From Desulfobacterales bacterium (GTDB lineage: Bacteria; Desulfobacterota; Desulfobacteria; Desulfobacterales; JAIPEE01), in NCBI GenBank assembly GCA_021737275.1, contig JAIPEE010000037.1:1-36553 (forward strand): 36,553 bases of DNA, read 5' to 3'. Below are positions 8,641 to 16,165 of this stretch, piece by piece (within the stretch, counting starts at the first letter, position 1; each line of letters starts with the position of its first letter). The notes under the pieces are model-generated. The model did not search any database. It worked only from the letters and a program-made list of their open reading frames with translations, and was not told the origin of the DNA. A program made the translations under genes and the position numbers.

Positions 8641-9261
8641 ATGCAAAGTTCAAAACAATTTACAATTGAAGCCGGAAAAGGACTCGCATTATCCGTCAAA
8701 AAAGGCCAGTTTGTCAGAGTAATTAATACCTATGGGACCCAGGTGGTGGATACATGGGCTTTTTCAGAAGAAGACACTGAATCGCTACTTTCCATGGAAC
8801 ATTGCAGGGAAGTTCTCCAGCGTATTATATTTGAACCGGGGGATCAGTTGATCACAAACCGATATCAACCCATTTTAAAATTTACTGAGGACACATCTCC
8901 GGGCGGACACGATACGCTTATTGCTGCGTGTAGTCAGGAAATGTATATTCATGCCGGTCGCAAAGAATATCATGCAAACTGCAGAGATAATCTGATTAAC
9001 GCTGTAAAGCCGTTTGGTATTAAAATTGGTATAACGCCTAGTCCCTGGAATCTGTTTATGCTGGCCCCCATAAGAGAGTCCGGGTTAATTGATTATGTAA
9101 GGCCAACTTCAAAGCCGGGCGATTATGTTGAAGTTTGTGCTGAAATGGACTGTATTATGGCATTTTCAGCCTGTCCGGATGAAATTTATCCCACAAATGG
9201 AGGCGATGGAACACCGGTAGATGCACATGTAATTTTATTGAATAAAAATTCAGTAAAGTAG
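8641..9261 (+). CDS. Urea carboxylase-associated (DUF1989) family protein
   Basis: A 206-aa cytoplasmic protein matching the DUF1989 family along its full length. Conserved stretches include the GTQVVDTWAF strand, EHCRE (His54-Cys55), a C-R-D-N segment, and the metal/substrate-pocket-like PSPWNLFM. Paralogues in urea carboxylase operons take part in guanidine/urea-derived (carboxyguanidine) breakdown. Here there is no urea carboxylase or allophanate hydrolase, so the substrate may differ. GAGGTG precedes the ATG. It lies 86 bases after the EamA gene on the same strand and is probably part of the same unit. Confidence 0.8.
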   Translation: MQSSKQFTIEAGKGLALSVKKGQFVRVINTYGTQVVDTWAFSEEDTESLLSMEHCREVLQRIIFEPGDQLITNRYQPILKFTEDTSPGGHDTLIAACSQEMYIHAGRKEYHANCRDNLINAVKPFGIKIGITPSPWNLFMLAPIRESGLIDYVRPTSKPGDYVEVCAEMDCIMAFSACPDEIYPTNGGDGTPVDAHVILLNKNSVK

Positions 9262-9347
9262 ACCGGTTTTAACTTTCAGGGATCAGAGGTGTATTCATTG
9301 AGGAAACGTTCAAAATTATTGTAAAACATAATTTTCTTAGAGTAATT

Positions 9348-9812
9348 TTAAATTGTCTTTTCCTGTTGATCTTTTTTAAGAAAAGAAATTTTTGCTGCAA
9401 CCGATATGGCCAGAATGCCGAATATAACTCTGATGATAACAAGAACCCACCATTTGGCACCAATGGCGGCAAAAATAAGTGTATCCTCAACCATGCCGTG
9501 ACAGACGGCCAGAAATACGCCGATGAGTGTCATATCTCTTTTACTTAACTCTCCTGACCGACCATAAGGGATAATAATACCGGAACCATATGTAATGCCG
9601 AACAAAACACCGGCTAACAGTGGAAAAGCGCCTTCTTTTGGCAGACTAAACATTCTCATAAGCGGAATGATAAATACCGCTGCCTTGTCCAGTAGCCTGG
9701 CATCCCTGATCAGCTCAAGAATAATCATAAAAGGAACCAGTATGACCGTAATGATCAAGATGGTTTTTCCGCTTCCAATTATTATATTAATTGCTATTTC
9801 CAGCCAGCTCAT
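9348..9812 (-). CDS. Nucleoside-recognition ('Gate') domain membrane protein, second of pair
   Basis: A 154-aa integral membrane protein with about four hydrophobic segments. It has the Gate-domain pattern: an early GSGKTILIITVILVPFM stretch, then LLAGVLFGITYGSGIII, then a CHGMVEDTLIF motif. These domains occur as halves of concentrative nucleoside-type transporters and in the sporulation proteins SpmA/SpmB, where two separate half-proteins work together. The start ATG has TAGAGGAATCAA upstream and lies nine bases after the stop of its partner. Substrate unknown; probably functions as a heteromer with the partner. Confidence 0.75.
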   Translation of the reverse strand: MSWLEIAINIIIGSGKTILIITVILVPFMIILELIRDARLLDKAAVFIIPLMRMFSLPKEGAFPLLAGVLFGITYGSGIIIPYGRSGELSKRDMTLIGVFLAVCHGMVEDTLIFAAIGAKWWVLVIIRVIFGILAISVAAKISFLKKDQQEKTI

Positions 9813-9821
9813 TTGATTCCT

Positions 9822-10253
9822 CTAAAATATCAATTTCCCCATTGCATTCATTGCACCGCCCACTAAAAATGCAGAAAGCAGACGAATCATAATAATAGGA
9901 AAGACCTTGATACCGGTTTTCTTTAATATGGCAGATTCAACAACTAGCTCATGGGAAAGATTCAGCATGACGGCAATTGTTGTAATCTGCCATGGTGTCA
10001 GGTTCAGCGCAATGATAATACCGATCGCCGCATAAATATTCACAACAGCACCGGTAACAAAAGCAATTGCTGCTTCTCCGGGCAGGCCTGTAAAACGCAT
10101 GATTGGTCCAAAAACCCCTGAAATATAGCCAATAACCGGCGTGTGTCCCAGAATTGTTACCGCAGCAAATACAGGTACAATGATTTTAAGCAGCATAAAT
10201 GATGTTTTAAAGCCATTTAGCGTACCTTTTTTCCATGTTTTTCTTGTAATCAT
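9822..10253 (-). CDS. Nucleoside-recognition ('Gate') domain membrane protein, first of pair
   Basis: A 144-aa membrane protein starting at ATG 10253 (CAGGAA upstream). A longer frame reaching a TTG at 10325 adds an untypical leader and is rejected. It shows the same Gate pattern as its partner: KIIVPVFAAVTILGHTPVIGYISG near the start, a GEAAIAFVTGAVVN centre, and NLSHELVVESAILKKTG toward the end. The HELVVE and HGMVED motifs of the two proteins line up, so they look like two halves of one symmetric transporter. A promoter-like sequence lies ~45 bases upstream. Confidence 0.75.
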   Translation of the reverse strand: MITRKTWKKGTLNGFKTSFMLLKIIVPVFAAVTILGHTPVIGYISGVFGPIMRFTGLPGEAAIAFVTGAVVNIYAAIGIIIALNLTPWQITTIAVMLNLSHELVVESAILKKTGIKVFPIIMIRLLSAFLVGGAMNAMGKLIF

Positions 10254-10295
10254 TCTTATTCCTGTATAAAAAGTTCTTAACCAATTTAACAAATT

Positions 10296-10325
10296 CTTAT
10301 AGTGGTATTTTGACTTGTAAGCCAA
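10296..10325 (-). promoter_or_regulatory. Sigma-70-type promoter for the Gate-protein pair
   Basis: On the - strand: TTGGCT (10325-10320), an 18-base spacer, then TATAAG (10301-10296), followed ~43 bases later by the ATG of the first Gate gene. The match is moderate and was found by eye. Confidence 0.4.
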
Positions 10326-10417
10326 GACGAGTAACGTAATAGATTATTATTGTAAATTAAATTTTCATAAATATGAGCGATCTTTTTATTGAAAGTGAAT
10401 GAAAGGAGTGTATTTGA

Positions 10418-11110
10418 ATGCTGAAGCTTGGAGAAAAAGGAACAATTCTGCAACGTGACAAAGAGACTTATGCGATCGCACCTCATCTTTCCTGTGGTAT
10501 TGTAACACCGGAAATTCTGAGAAAGCTGGCGGATGTGGCTGAAAAACATGAAGGTACGGCATTAAAGGTTACCAGTGCCGCTCGTATCGCCATTATCGGA
10601 TTAAAAGAAGAGGATATCGACAGCGTTTGGAAAGAGCTGGGTATGGAAGCGGGCAGTGCTGTCGGGTTATGCGTCAGAAGTATTAAAGCATGCCCGGGTA
10701 TGGCTTTTTGCCGGCTTGGTGTTCAGAACAGCCTTGGTATGGGTATTATGCTCGATGAAAAATATCATGGTATGGAGCTTCCGGGTAAAGCCAAAATGGG
10801 TGTCAGCGGATGTCAAAACTCCTGTGCCGAAAACTGTATTAAAGATATAGCGCTGATGGGCAAAAAAAAGGGCTGGACAGTTACTGTGGGGGGGTGTGGT
10901 GCTTCAAAACCACGGCTTGCGGATATTCTTGTAGAACCGCTGAGCACAGAGGTTGCCCTCGAGGTTGTTGATCGTGTGGTTGAATTTTATAAGGAAAACG
11001 GTAAAAAACATGAGCGTGTTGGCCGAATGGTCGATAGAATCGGACTTGATACCTTAAAAGAAGCGGTTCTCAAAGGAATTGAAATCACGGAAGAAGATGT
11101 TACGGCATAA
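10418..11110 (+). CDS. Small sirohaem/[4Fe-4S] nitrite/sulfite reductase-like protein
   Basis: A 230-aa single-subunit member of the nitrite/sulfite reductase superfamily. After a half-domain fold (TSAARIAIIG, with a candidate sirohaem-contacting Arg56), it carries the coupled sirohaem-[4Fe-4S] ligand set Cys92-x5-Cys98 and Cys132-x3-Cys136. Full sulfite reductases are two to three times longer; this size matches the small assimilatory-type low-spin reductases known from sulfate reducers and methanogens. There is no extra ferredoxin domain. It may reduce sulfite or nitrite, or handle another oxyanion; the electron donor is not encoded beside it. AAGGAG precedes the ATG, and a terminator follows. 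Confidence 0.8.
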   Translation: MLKLGEKGTILQRDKETYAIAPHLSCGIVTPEILRKLADVAEKHEGTALKVTSAARIAIIGLKEEDIDSVWKELGMEAGSAVGLCVRSIKACPGMAFCRLGVQNSLGMGIMLDEKYHGMELPGKAKMGVSGCQNSCAENCIKDIALMGKKKGWTVTVGGCGASKPRLADILVEPLSTEVALEVVDRVVEFYKENGKKHERVGRMVDRIGLDTLKEAVLKGIEITEEDVTA

Positions 11111-11137
11111 TGTAAAATAAGTTAATGAGAAAGACAT

Positions 11138-11174
11138 AAAGCGGGTAAACTTTTAAAGAGTTGTCCGCTTTTTT
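11138..11174 (+). terminator. Terminator after the sulfite-reductase-like gene
   Basis: Stem AAAGCGG (11138-11144) / CCGCTTT (11165-11171), extended by a smaller AACT/AGTT pairing inside, then a T run to 11174. It lies 28 bases after the stop codon. Confidence 0.7.
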
Positions 11175-11256
11175 ATATTATTTTTAAAATAAATCAGGTT
11201 TCTGCTGCTACGGATTCGGATTCCTGTGCCTTCTTGAAAATGATTATGGGGGAATA

Positions 11257-13206
11257 ATGTCTTCTAACGACTGGATAAATATTCATGCACTCAAAACACT
11301 GAATCGGTTATTGCCTCGTATGGAGCACATATTTCGTAACGGAATTCAGGAGGATCCGGAATCATGGTGGCAATTTAAAAGTCGGTTGGAACGAGAGTGG
11401 ATAGAGTTATTTCGATATCTGCACCAGTTATATGGGTGGCAATATGATTTTTATTATACACTTGAACAGGTGTTGCGAACCCTTGCAAAAAACTGGATAC
11501 AAAGGCCTGAAGAGCTTAAACAAATGGATCTGGAACGTGAGTCAAACCCTGAATGTTTTAACTCTGAAAATATGGTGGGCGGTGTACTTTATGTGGATCT
11601 TTTCAGTGGGAATTTAACCAAACTTAATGAACATATCTCATATTTCAAAAAACTTGGACTGACATATCTTCATCTGATGCCTATTTTCGCAGTTCCGCAT
11701 GGTGATAATGATGGCGGGTATGCTGTCAGCGATTACCGTTCCGTCAATCCTGATATCGGCACAATGGAAGAACTTTCAAAAATAGCCTCTCTTCTCAGAA
11801 AAGAAGGCATCAGTCTTGCGCTGGATTTCGTTTTTAATCACACATCAGATGAACATGCCTGGGCAAAGCAAGCCAGGTCAGGCGATCCTGAACTGGAGGC
11901 GTTTTATCATCTGTTTCCAGACAGACATGTGCCGGATCAGTATCAACGTCATTTGCGAGACATTTTTCCAACGGTGAGACGGGGCAGTTTTACATGGGTT
12001 AATGAAATTAAGAAATGGGTATGGACCACTTTTCATAGTTTTCAGTGGGATTTGAATTATAACAATCCTGAAGTTTTTCGGGCAATGGCCGAAGAAATGC
12101 TGTTTCTGGCAAATCAAGGTGTTGAAGTCTTGAGACTTGATGCGGTGGCATTTATCTGGAAACGCCTCGGAACTAATTGTGAAAATTTACCTGAAGCACA
12201 CATTCTTATCCGTGCATTTAATGCCATGGCGAGAATAGCGGCGCCTTCGCTTCTATTTAAATCCGAAGCGATTGTTCATCCGGATGAAGTAATTAAGTAT
12301 ATCGACAAAAAGGAATGCCGGCTTTCATATAATCCATTGTTAATGGCTTTAATATGGGAAGCATTGGCGTCAAGAGATGTGAGACTTCTTTCTTATACAA
12401 TGCGTCATCGGAGCAGGATTCCAAAAGGGTGTACATGGGTAAACTATTTGAGATGCCATGATGATATAGGATGGACCTTCGATGATGCGGATGCAAGGGC
12501 CGTCGGCATTTCTCCGGAGGACCATCGCCGGTTTTTGAATGATTTCTATACGGGGCGCTTTCCGGATTCATTTGCCAGGGGTGTGCCGTTTCAGTTTAAT
12601 GAGGATACACATGATATGCGCATTTCCGGTACGCTTGCTTCACTTGCCGGACTTGAAGACGCTTTAGAAAAAAATGATGATCGGCTGATAGAAATGGCTG
12701 TCAAACGTATTAATATGCTCCGCAGTATCATGCTGAGTATTGGTGGTATACCGCTCATATACCTTGGGGATGAATGGGCTATGATAAATGATTATACGTA
12801 TCTGGATGATCCGCTGAAAATTAATGACAGCCGTTGGATTCATCGCTCCAAAATGAACTGGGACAAACACAAGGATCTGGCAGATCAGGATACGATTGAA
12901 TGGCATTTTTTCAATGAGATGATCAAGCTGATTTATATCAGAAAAAAAACCCCGGCCTTTCAGAATGCCGACATGGATGTCTTTGATACAGGCAATGATC
13001 ATCTGTTTGGTTTTATACGTAAAAATAATAATAACCGGCGAGTGATGGTAATAGCGAACTTTTCTGAAAAAAAACAAAAAGTAAAATTATCTCATATGGA
13101 TTCCTGTGATATGCTGAAAAAATATCAGGATTTGATTACGGGTAATATTATTTCATGCGGCAGTGATCTTGAACTTGAACCTTATGGTTTTGTATGGTTG
13201 AGTTAG
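11257..13206 (+). CDS. Amylosucrase-like alpha-glucan synthase (GH13_4)
   Basis: A 649-aa glycoside hydrolase family 13 protein. The N-terminal helical domain is followed by a (beta/alpha)8 barrel and a C-terminal beta domain. The catalytic residues sit in the amylosucrase arrangement: nucleophile Asp295 in VLRLDAVAFIWK, acid/base Glu337 in FKSEAIVHPDEV, and transition-state Asp402 in LRCHDDIGW. All three are shifted by nine from the Asp286/Glu328/Asp393 of the Neisseria enzyme. Amylosucrase makes alpha-1,4-glucan plus fructose from sucrose; related enzymes hydrolyse or phosphorylise sucrose. No signal peptide is seen. No sucrose transporter, fructokinase or glycogen genes lie nearby. GGGGGAA precedes the ATG. 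Confidence 0.85.
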   Translation: MSSNDWINIHALKTLNRLLPRMEHIFRNGIQEDPESWWQFKSRLEREWIELFRYLHQLYGWQYDFYYTLEQVLRTLAKNWIQRPEELKQMDLERESNPECFNSENMVGGVLYVDLFSGNLTKLNEHISYFKKLGLTYLHLMPIFAVPHGDNDGGYAVSDYRSVNPDIGTMEELSKIASLLRKEGISLALDFVFNHTSDEHAWAKQARSGDPELEAFYHLFPDRHVPDQYQRHLRDIFPTVRRGSFTWVNEIKKWVWTTFHSFQWDLNYNNPEVFRAMAEEMLFLANQGVEVLRLDAVAFIWKRLGTNCENLPEAHILIRAFNAMARIAAPSLLFKSEAIVHPDEVIKYIDKKECRLSYNPLLMALIWEALASRDVRLLSYTMRHRSRIPKGCTWVNYLRCHDDIGWTFDDADARAVGISPEDHRRFLNDFYTGRFPDSFARGVPFQFNEDTHDMRISGTLASLAGLEDALEKNDDRLIEMAVKRINMLRSIMLSIGGIPLIYLGDEWAMINDYTYLDDPLKINDSRWIHRSKMNWDKHKDLADQDTIEWHFFNEMIKLIYIRKKTPAFQNADMDVFDTGNDHLFGFIRKNNNNRRVMVIANFSEKKQKVKLSHMDSCDMLKKYQDLITGNIISCGSDLELEPYGFVWLS

Positions 13207-13281
13207 GACATAAAAAGCGCTAAATATAAAAAATTAAAATTTAAGCTTATCCATATACGGAAATGAGCCCTGATAATCGTG

Positions 13282-14199
13282 ATGCCTGATAAAGAGACTC
13301 AAACATTAAAAAATGAGCAGATTGTCAGAAAGGTGACATGGACCGGTCTTTTTATTAACCTGCTGCTTTTTGCAATCAAGTTTTCAGCAGGAACCATCGG
13401 AAACAGTCAGGCTGTTGTCGCAGATGCGGTTCACAGTCTTTCTGATACGGCAACTGATGTTGCTGTTATAATTGGATCCTATTATTGGGGAAAACCGGCA
13501 GATGACACTCATCCATTTGGTCATCAGCGAATAGAAACACTTGTCTCAATTTTCATAGGAATTTTCCTTTTCGCAGCAGGTTTTGTTATCGGCTGGGAAG
13601 CCGTTTTAACAATGCATCTTAAATATGACGGTTCGCCCGGCTGGATAGCCCTTTTTGCAGCAGGGCTTTCTGTTGTTGTAAAAGAAGCTTTATATCGATG
13701 GACAGCTTTAACCGGAAAGCGTTTAAAAAGCCAAGCGCTTGCCGCTAACGCATGGCACCACAGAACAGATGCGATCAGTTCAATACCGGTCTTAATTGCG
13801 GTTGGGGCCGCCATTTTTTCTCCATCCTGGTCATTTCTTGATCACGTCGGTGCTATAATTGTTTCCATTATGATTCTTCAGGCAGCTACTAAGACCGTCT
13901 GGGGTGGTGTTAAAGAGTTGATTGATGTGGGAGCACCTAAAGATATCTGTGAAAAAATAAAAGCCATTGCCCTTGAAGATGAAAATATCAAGCAGGTTCA
14001 CCGAATCAGGACGCGTTATATCAGTACTAGTATCCAGGCTGATCTGCATATAGTTGTAGATGGTAAGATTAACGTATTTGATGGTCATAAAATTGCAGAA
14101 GAGGTAAAACTCAGATTATTAAATACCGGTCCCGATATTGTTGATGTAGTCGTTCATGTTGAACCCCTGGAATCAGCACTACCCGAAGAAGAGTGCTGA
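13282..14199 (+). CDS. Cation diffusion facilitator (CDF) metal exporter
   Basis: A 305-aa inner-membrane CDF transporter with six predicted helices and a cytoplasmic C-terminal domain. Metal-site motifs are visible: DAVHSLSDTATD in helix 2 and HHRTDAISS in helix 5 (the two HxxxD sites), plus HPFGHQRIETL after helix 2. CDF proteins export Zn, Fe, Mn or related divalent ions by proton exchange. Two overlapping starts exist, GTG 13279 and ATG 13282; the ATG is preferred. It lies 75 bases downstream of the amylosucrase gene and 87 bases before an RCK_C-domain membrane protein. Confidence 0.9.
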   Translation: MPDKETQTLKNEQIVRKVTWTGLFINLLLFAIKFSAGTIGNSQAVVADAVHSLSDTATDVAVIIGSYYWGKPADDTHPFGHQRIETLVSIFIGIFLFAAGFVIGWEAVLTMHLKYDGSPGWIALFAAGLSVVVKEALYRWTALTGKRLKSQALAANAWHHRTDAISSIPVLIAVGAAIFSPSWSFLDHVGAIIVSIMILQAATKTVWGGVKELIDVGAPKDICEKIKAIALEDENIKQVHRIRTRYISTSIQADLHIVVDGKINVFDGHKIAEEVKLRLLNTGPDIVDVVVHVEPLESALPEEEC

Positions 14200-14286
14200 A
14201 TATAAAAATTAGATTTATGGAAAACGTTTAATCGGTTAGTTTTTCTTTTACAAAACAGCTGCTGACACAAAGGAAAGAATATAGCA

Positions 14287-15048
14287 ATGATCGCAATTTT
14301 ATCATTATTTGTGGTTGCAATGCTTTCACTGGTGGTGACAAGAATTGCAACCATGGCGCTGATGCTGACAGGTCTTTCAAGCGAAACAGCAAGATTTCAG
14401 GCACGCTCCGCATATACCGGCGTCGGTTTTACGACTTCTGAAACCGAATTGATTGTCAACCATCCCGTGAGGCGAAGAATCATCATGCTGCTCATGCTGT
14501 TGGGAAATATCGGTATTGCGACGGTGGTAGCAACATTGATTATATCGCTGATAAATACATCCGCGTCTGAAAAATGGTTATGGGATGTCACCATGCTGAT
14601 TTTGGGATTGAGCCTCCTGTTATGGATTTCAAAAAACAAATGGGTTGAACGGCGACTTAACAAACTCATTGCATGGGGGCTTCAGCGATGGACAAAACTT
14701 GAGGTGCAGGATTATATCGCCTTACTTCAGTTACAGAACGGTTACACCGTATCTGAAATGAAGGTTTCACCCAGCGACTGGCTTTCCGGAAAAATACTTC
14801 AAGAAGCGGCATTGCCTCTGGAGGGCATTCTTGTTCTTGGTATTCAGCGAATGGATGGAACCTATATCGGGACACCCCAGGCAGAAACACAAATTGTTCA
14901 AGGAGACACTCTTGTCTTATATGGCCAGATGAAAAGTATTCAGAAAATTGATCAAAGACAAAAGGGTGATGATGGAGACACCGCACGCCGTCAAGCTGTA
15001 GATGAACACAAGTCAAGGATAAAATCCTTGTATTCCAACGAAGAATAG
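14287..15048 (+). CDS. Membrane protein with C-terminal RCK_C (TrkA-C) domain
   Basis: A 253-aa protein with three hydrophobic segments (about 4-28, 64-90 and 98-115). Between the first two is a conserved pore-like stretch, ARSAYTGVGFTTSE, that recalls the filter loops of Trk-type potassium transporters. A cytosolic RCK_C domain follows (about 152-220), ending in the typical GDTLVLYGQMKSI. RCK_C domains bind ions or nucleotides and gate transport. It is too small to be a full Trk pore and may act as an oligomer or regulator. AAAGGAAAG lies upstream of the ATG. It is convergent with an operon whose RimK-type ligase also carries RCK_C. Confidence 0.75.
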   Translation: MIAILSLFVVAMLSLVVTRIATMALMLTGLSSETARFQARSAYTGVGFTTSETELIVNHPVRRRIIMLLMLLGNIGIATVVATLIISLINTSASEKWLWDVTMLILGLSLLLWISKNKWVERRLNKLIAWGLQRWTKLEVQDYIALLQLQNGYTVSEMKVSPSDWLSGKILQEAALPLEGILVLGIQRMDGTYIGTPQAETQIVQGDTLVLYGQMKSIQKIDQRQKGDDGDTARRQAVDEHKSRIKSLYSNEE

Positions 15049-15073
15049 TCTGTAAGCTTAAGAACTTATTGCT

Positions 15074-16165
15074 TTAAACACTTTCTATTTCTTCAGGCGC
15101 TTCAACCACAAGAACATTTGATGCAAGCTCTTCCGACACCCTTTGTTCAAGGCCGTTTTCCTCGGAGCGTAGTTTTCGAAGCTTAGCCGGTTTGTATTTT
15201 TTTGGAAGCTTTCCAAGGTTACAAATCGGTTCGCCCGGACTAACAGCCGGAAGGGTGGTCATTCCGATCACTACTGCATTAAACGGCGCATAAAGTGTAC
15301 CCTGTTCATGACCAAGCAATGTCGTGTTTGTTGCCAGTGGTTGATCCTTTTCAATAATATCTCCCGGTTGAATATGAAAGTGCAGAAAACCGCCATGCTC
15401 AGCACGTATCCACTTTGATTTTTCTATGACAACTTGGTATTCAGGGCTTTCTATACTGCCGTCAAGCATGTCAAAATCACATAATACATTTTTTATACCC
15501 CGAACTGCACTTTCAACAATACCGGGTTCAACTTTCAATACTTCTCCGCCTTCCATAATAATTGTCGGGCATCCTGCAAGGCAGGCTTCACGGCGAAATG
15601 CGCCTTTGGGTCCTTTGCTGTTAATGATAATTTCAGAACCAAAAGCTTCAGCGAGTCTGCGAACCTGAGGGTTTTTTAAATCACCACGGACATTAGGATA
15701 GTTTGTTTTACGAACGGATGCAGTATGGAGATCTATTCCATAATCACTACGTGACACAATTTCACTGAAAATTGTATTGGCCATGCGGCTGGCAAGACTT
15801 CCTTTTTCTGATCCGGGAAAAGATCGATTTAAATCACGCCGATCCGGCAAGTAACGGGAATGACGATCAAATGCAAGCAGGTTCAGCACCGGAATAAGAA
15901 TGACGGATCCACGAGTCAGATGGAATGTCTCATCCTGAATTAACTGGTGAACGGCGCCGGTACCATTTATTTCATCACCGTGCAATGCAGCTGTCACAAA
16001 AAGAACAGGGCCATCTTCTTTTGCACGTTGAATGTGCATCTGCATCTTAACCGTCATGCTGCTGTAGCTCTCACTGATGACAAGGCTGACATCACGGGAT
16101 TCTCCGGCAGGGATCTCTTCTCCAAACCAATTATTGATAGATTTTCGTTCGCGGTTTTTAACCAT
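15074..16165 (-). CDS. Succinylglutamate desuccinylase/aspartoacylase-type deacylase (M14-like)
   Basis: About 363 aa, a zinc-dependent AstE/AspA-family hydrolase. Zinc ligands are His62 and Glu65 (in TAALHGDEING) and His147 (in GIDLHTAS). An Arg/Asn substrate stretch RDLNRSFPG (110-118) and the catalytic Glu205 in IIMEGGE are present. A C-terminal beta domain of about 120 residues is followed by a basic linker. Family enzymes cleave N-acyl amino acids or C-terminal residues. The chosen ATG 16165 overlaps the end of the rimK-like gene by 8 bases (coupled translation); ATG 16189 is an alternative. In the operon it probably removes, trims or recycles the product of the ligase; this is inference. 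Confidence 0.8.
   Translation of the reverse strand: MVKNRERKSINNWFGEEIPAGESRDVSLVISESYSSMTVKMQMHIQRAKEDGPVLFVTAALHGDEINGTGAVHQLIQDETFHLTRGSVILIPVLNLLAFDRHSRYLPDRRDLNRSFPGSEKGSLASRMANTIFSEIVSRSDYGIDLHTASVRKTNYPNVRGDLKNPQVRRLAEAFGSEIIINSKGPKGAFRREACLAGCPTIIMEGGEVLKVEPGIVESAVRGIKNVLCDFDMLDGSIESPEYQVVIEKSKWIRAEHGGFLHFHIQPGDIIEKDQPLATNTTLLGHEQGTLYAPFNAVVIGMTTLPAVSPGEPICNLGKLPKKYKPAKLRKLRSEENGLEQRVSEELASNVLVVEAPEEIESV

Noticed and set aside
10254-10325. Longer first Gate protein from TTG 10325.
   Set aside because: The extension covers the promoter-like -35/-10 and has no ribosome site; ATG 10253 has CAGGAA upstream.
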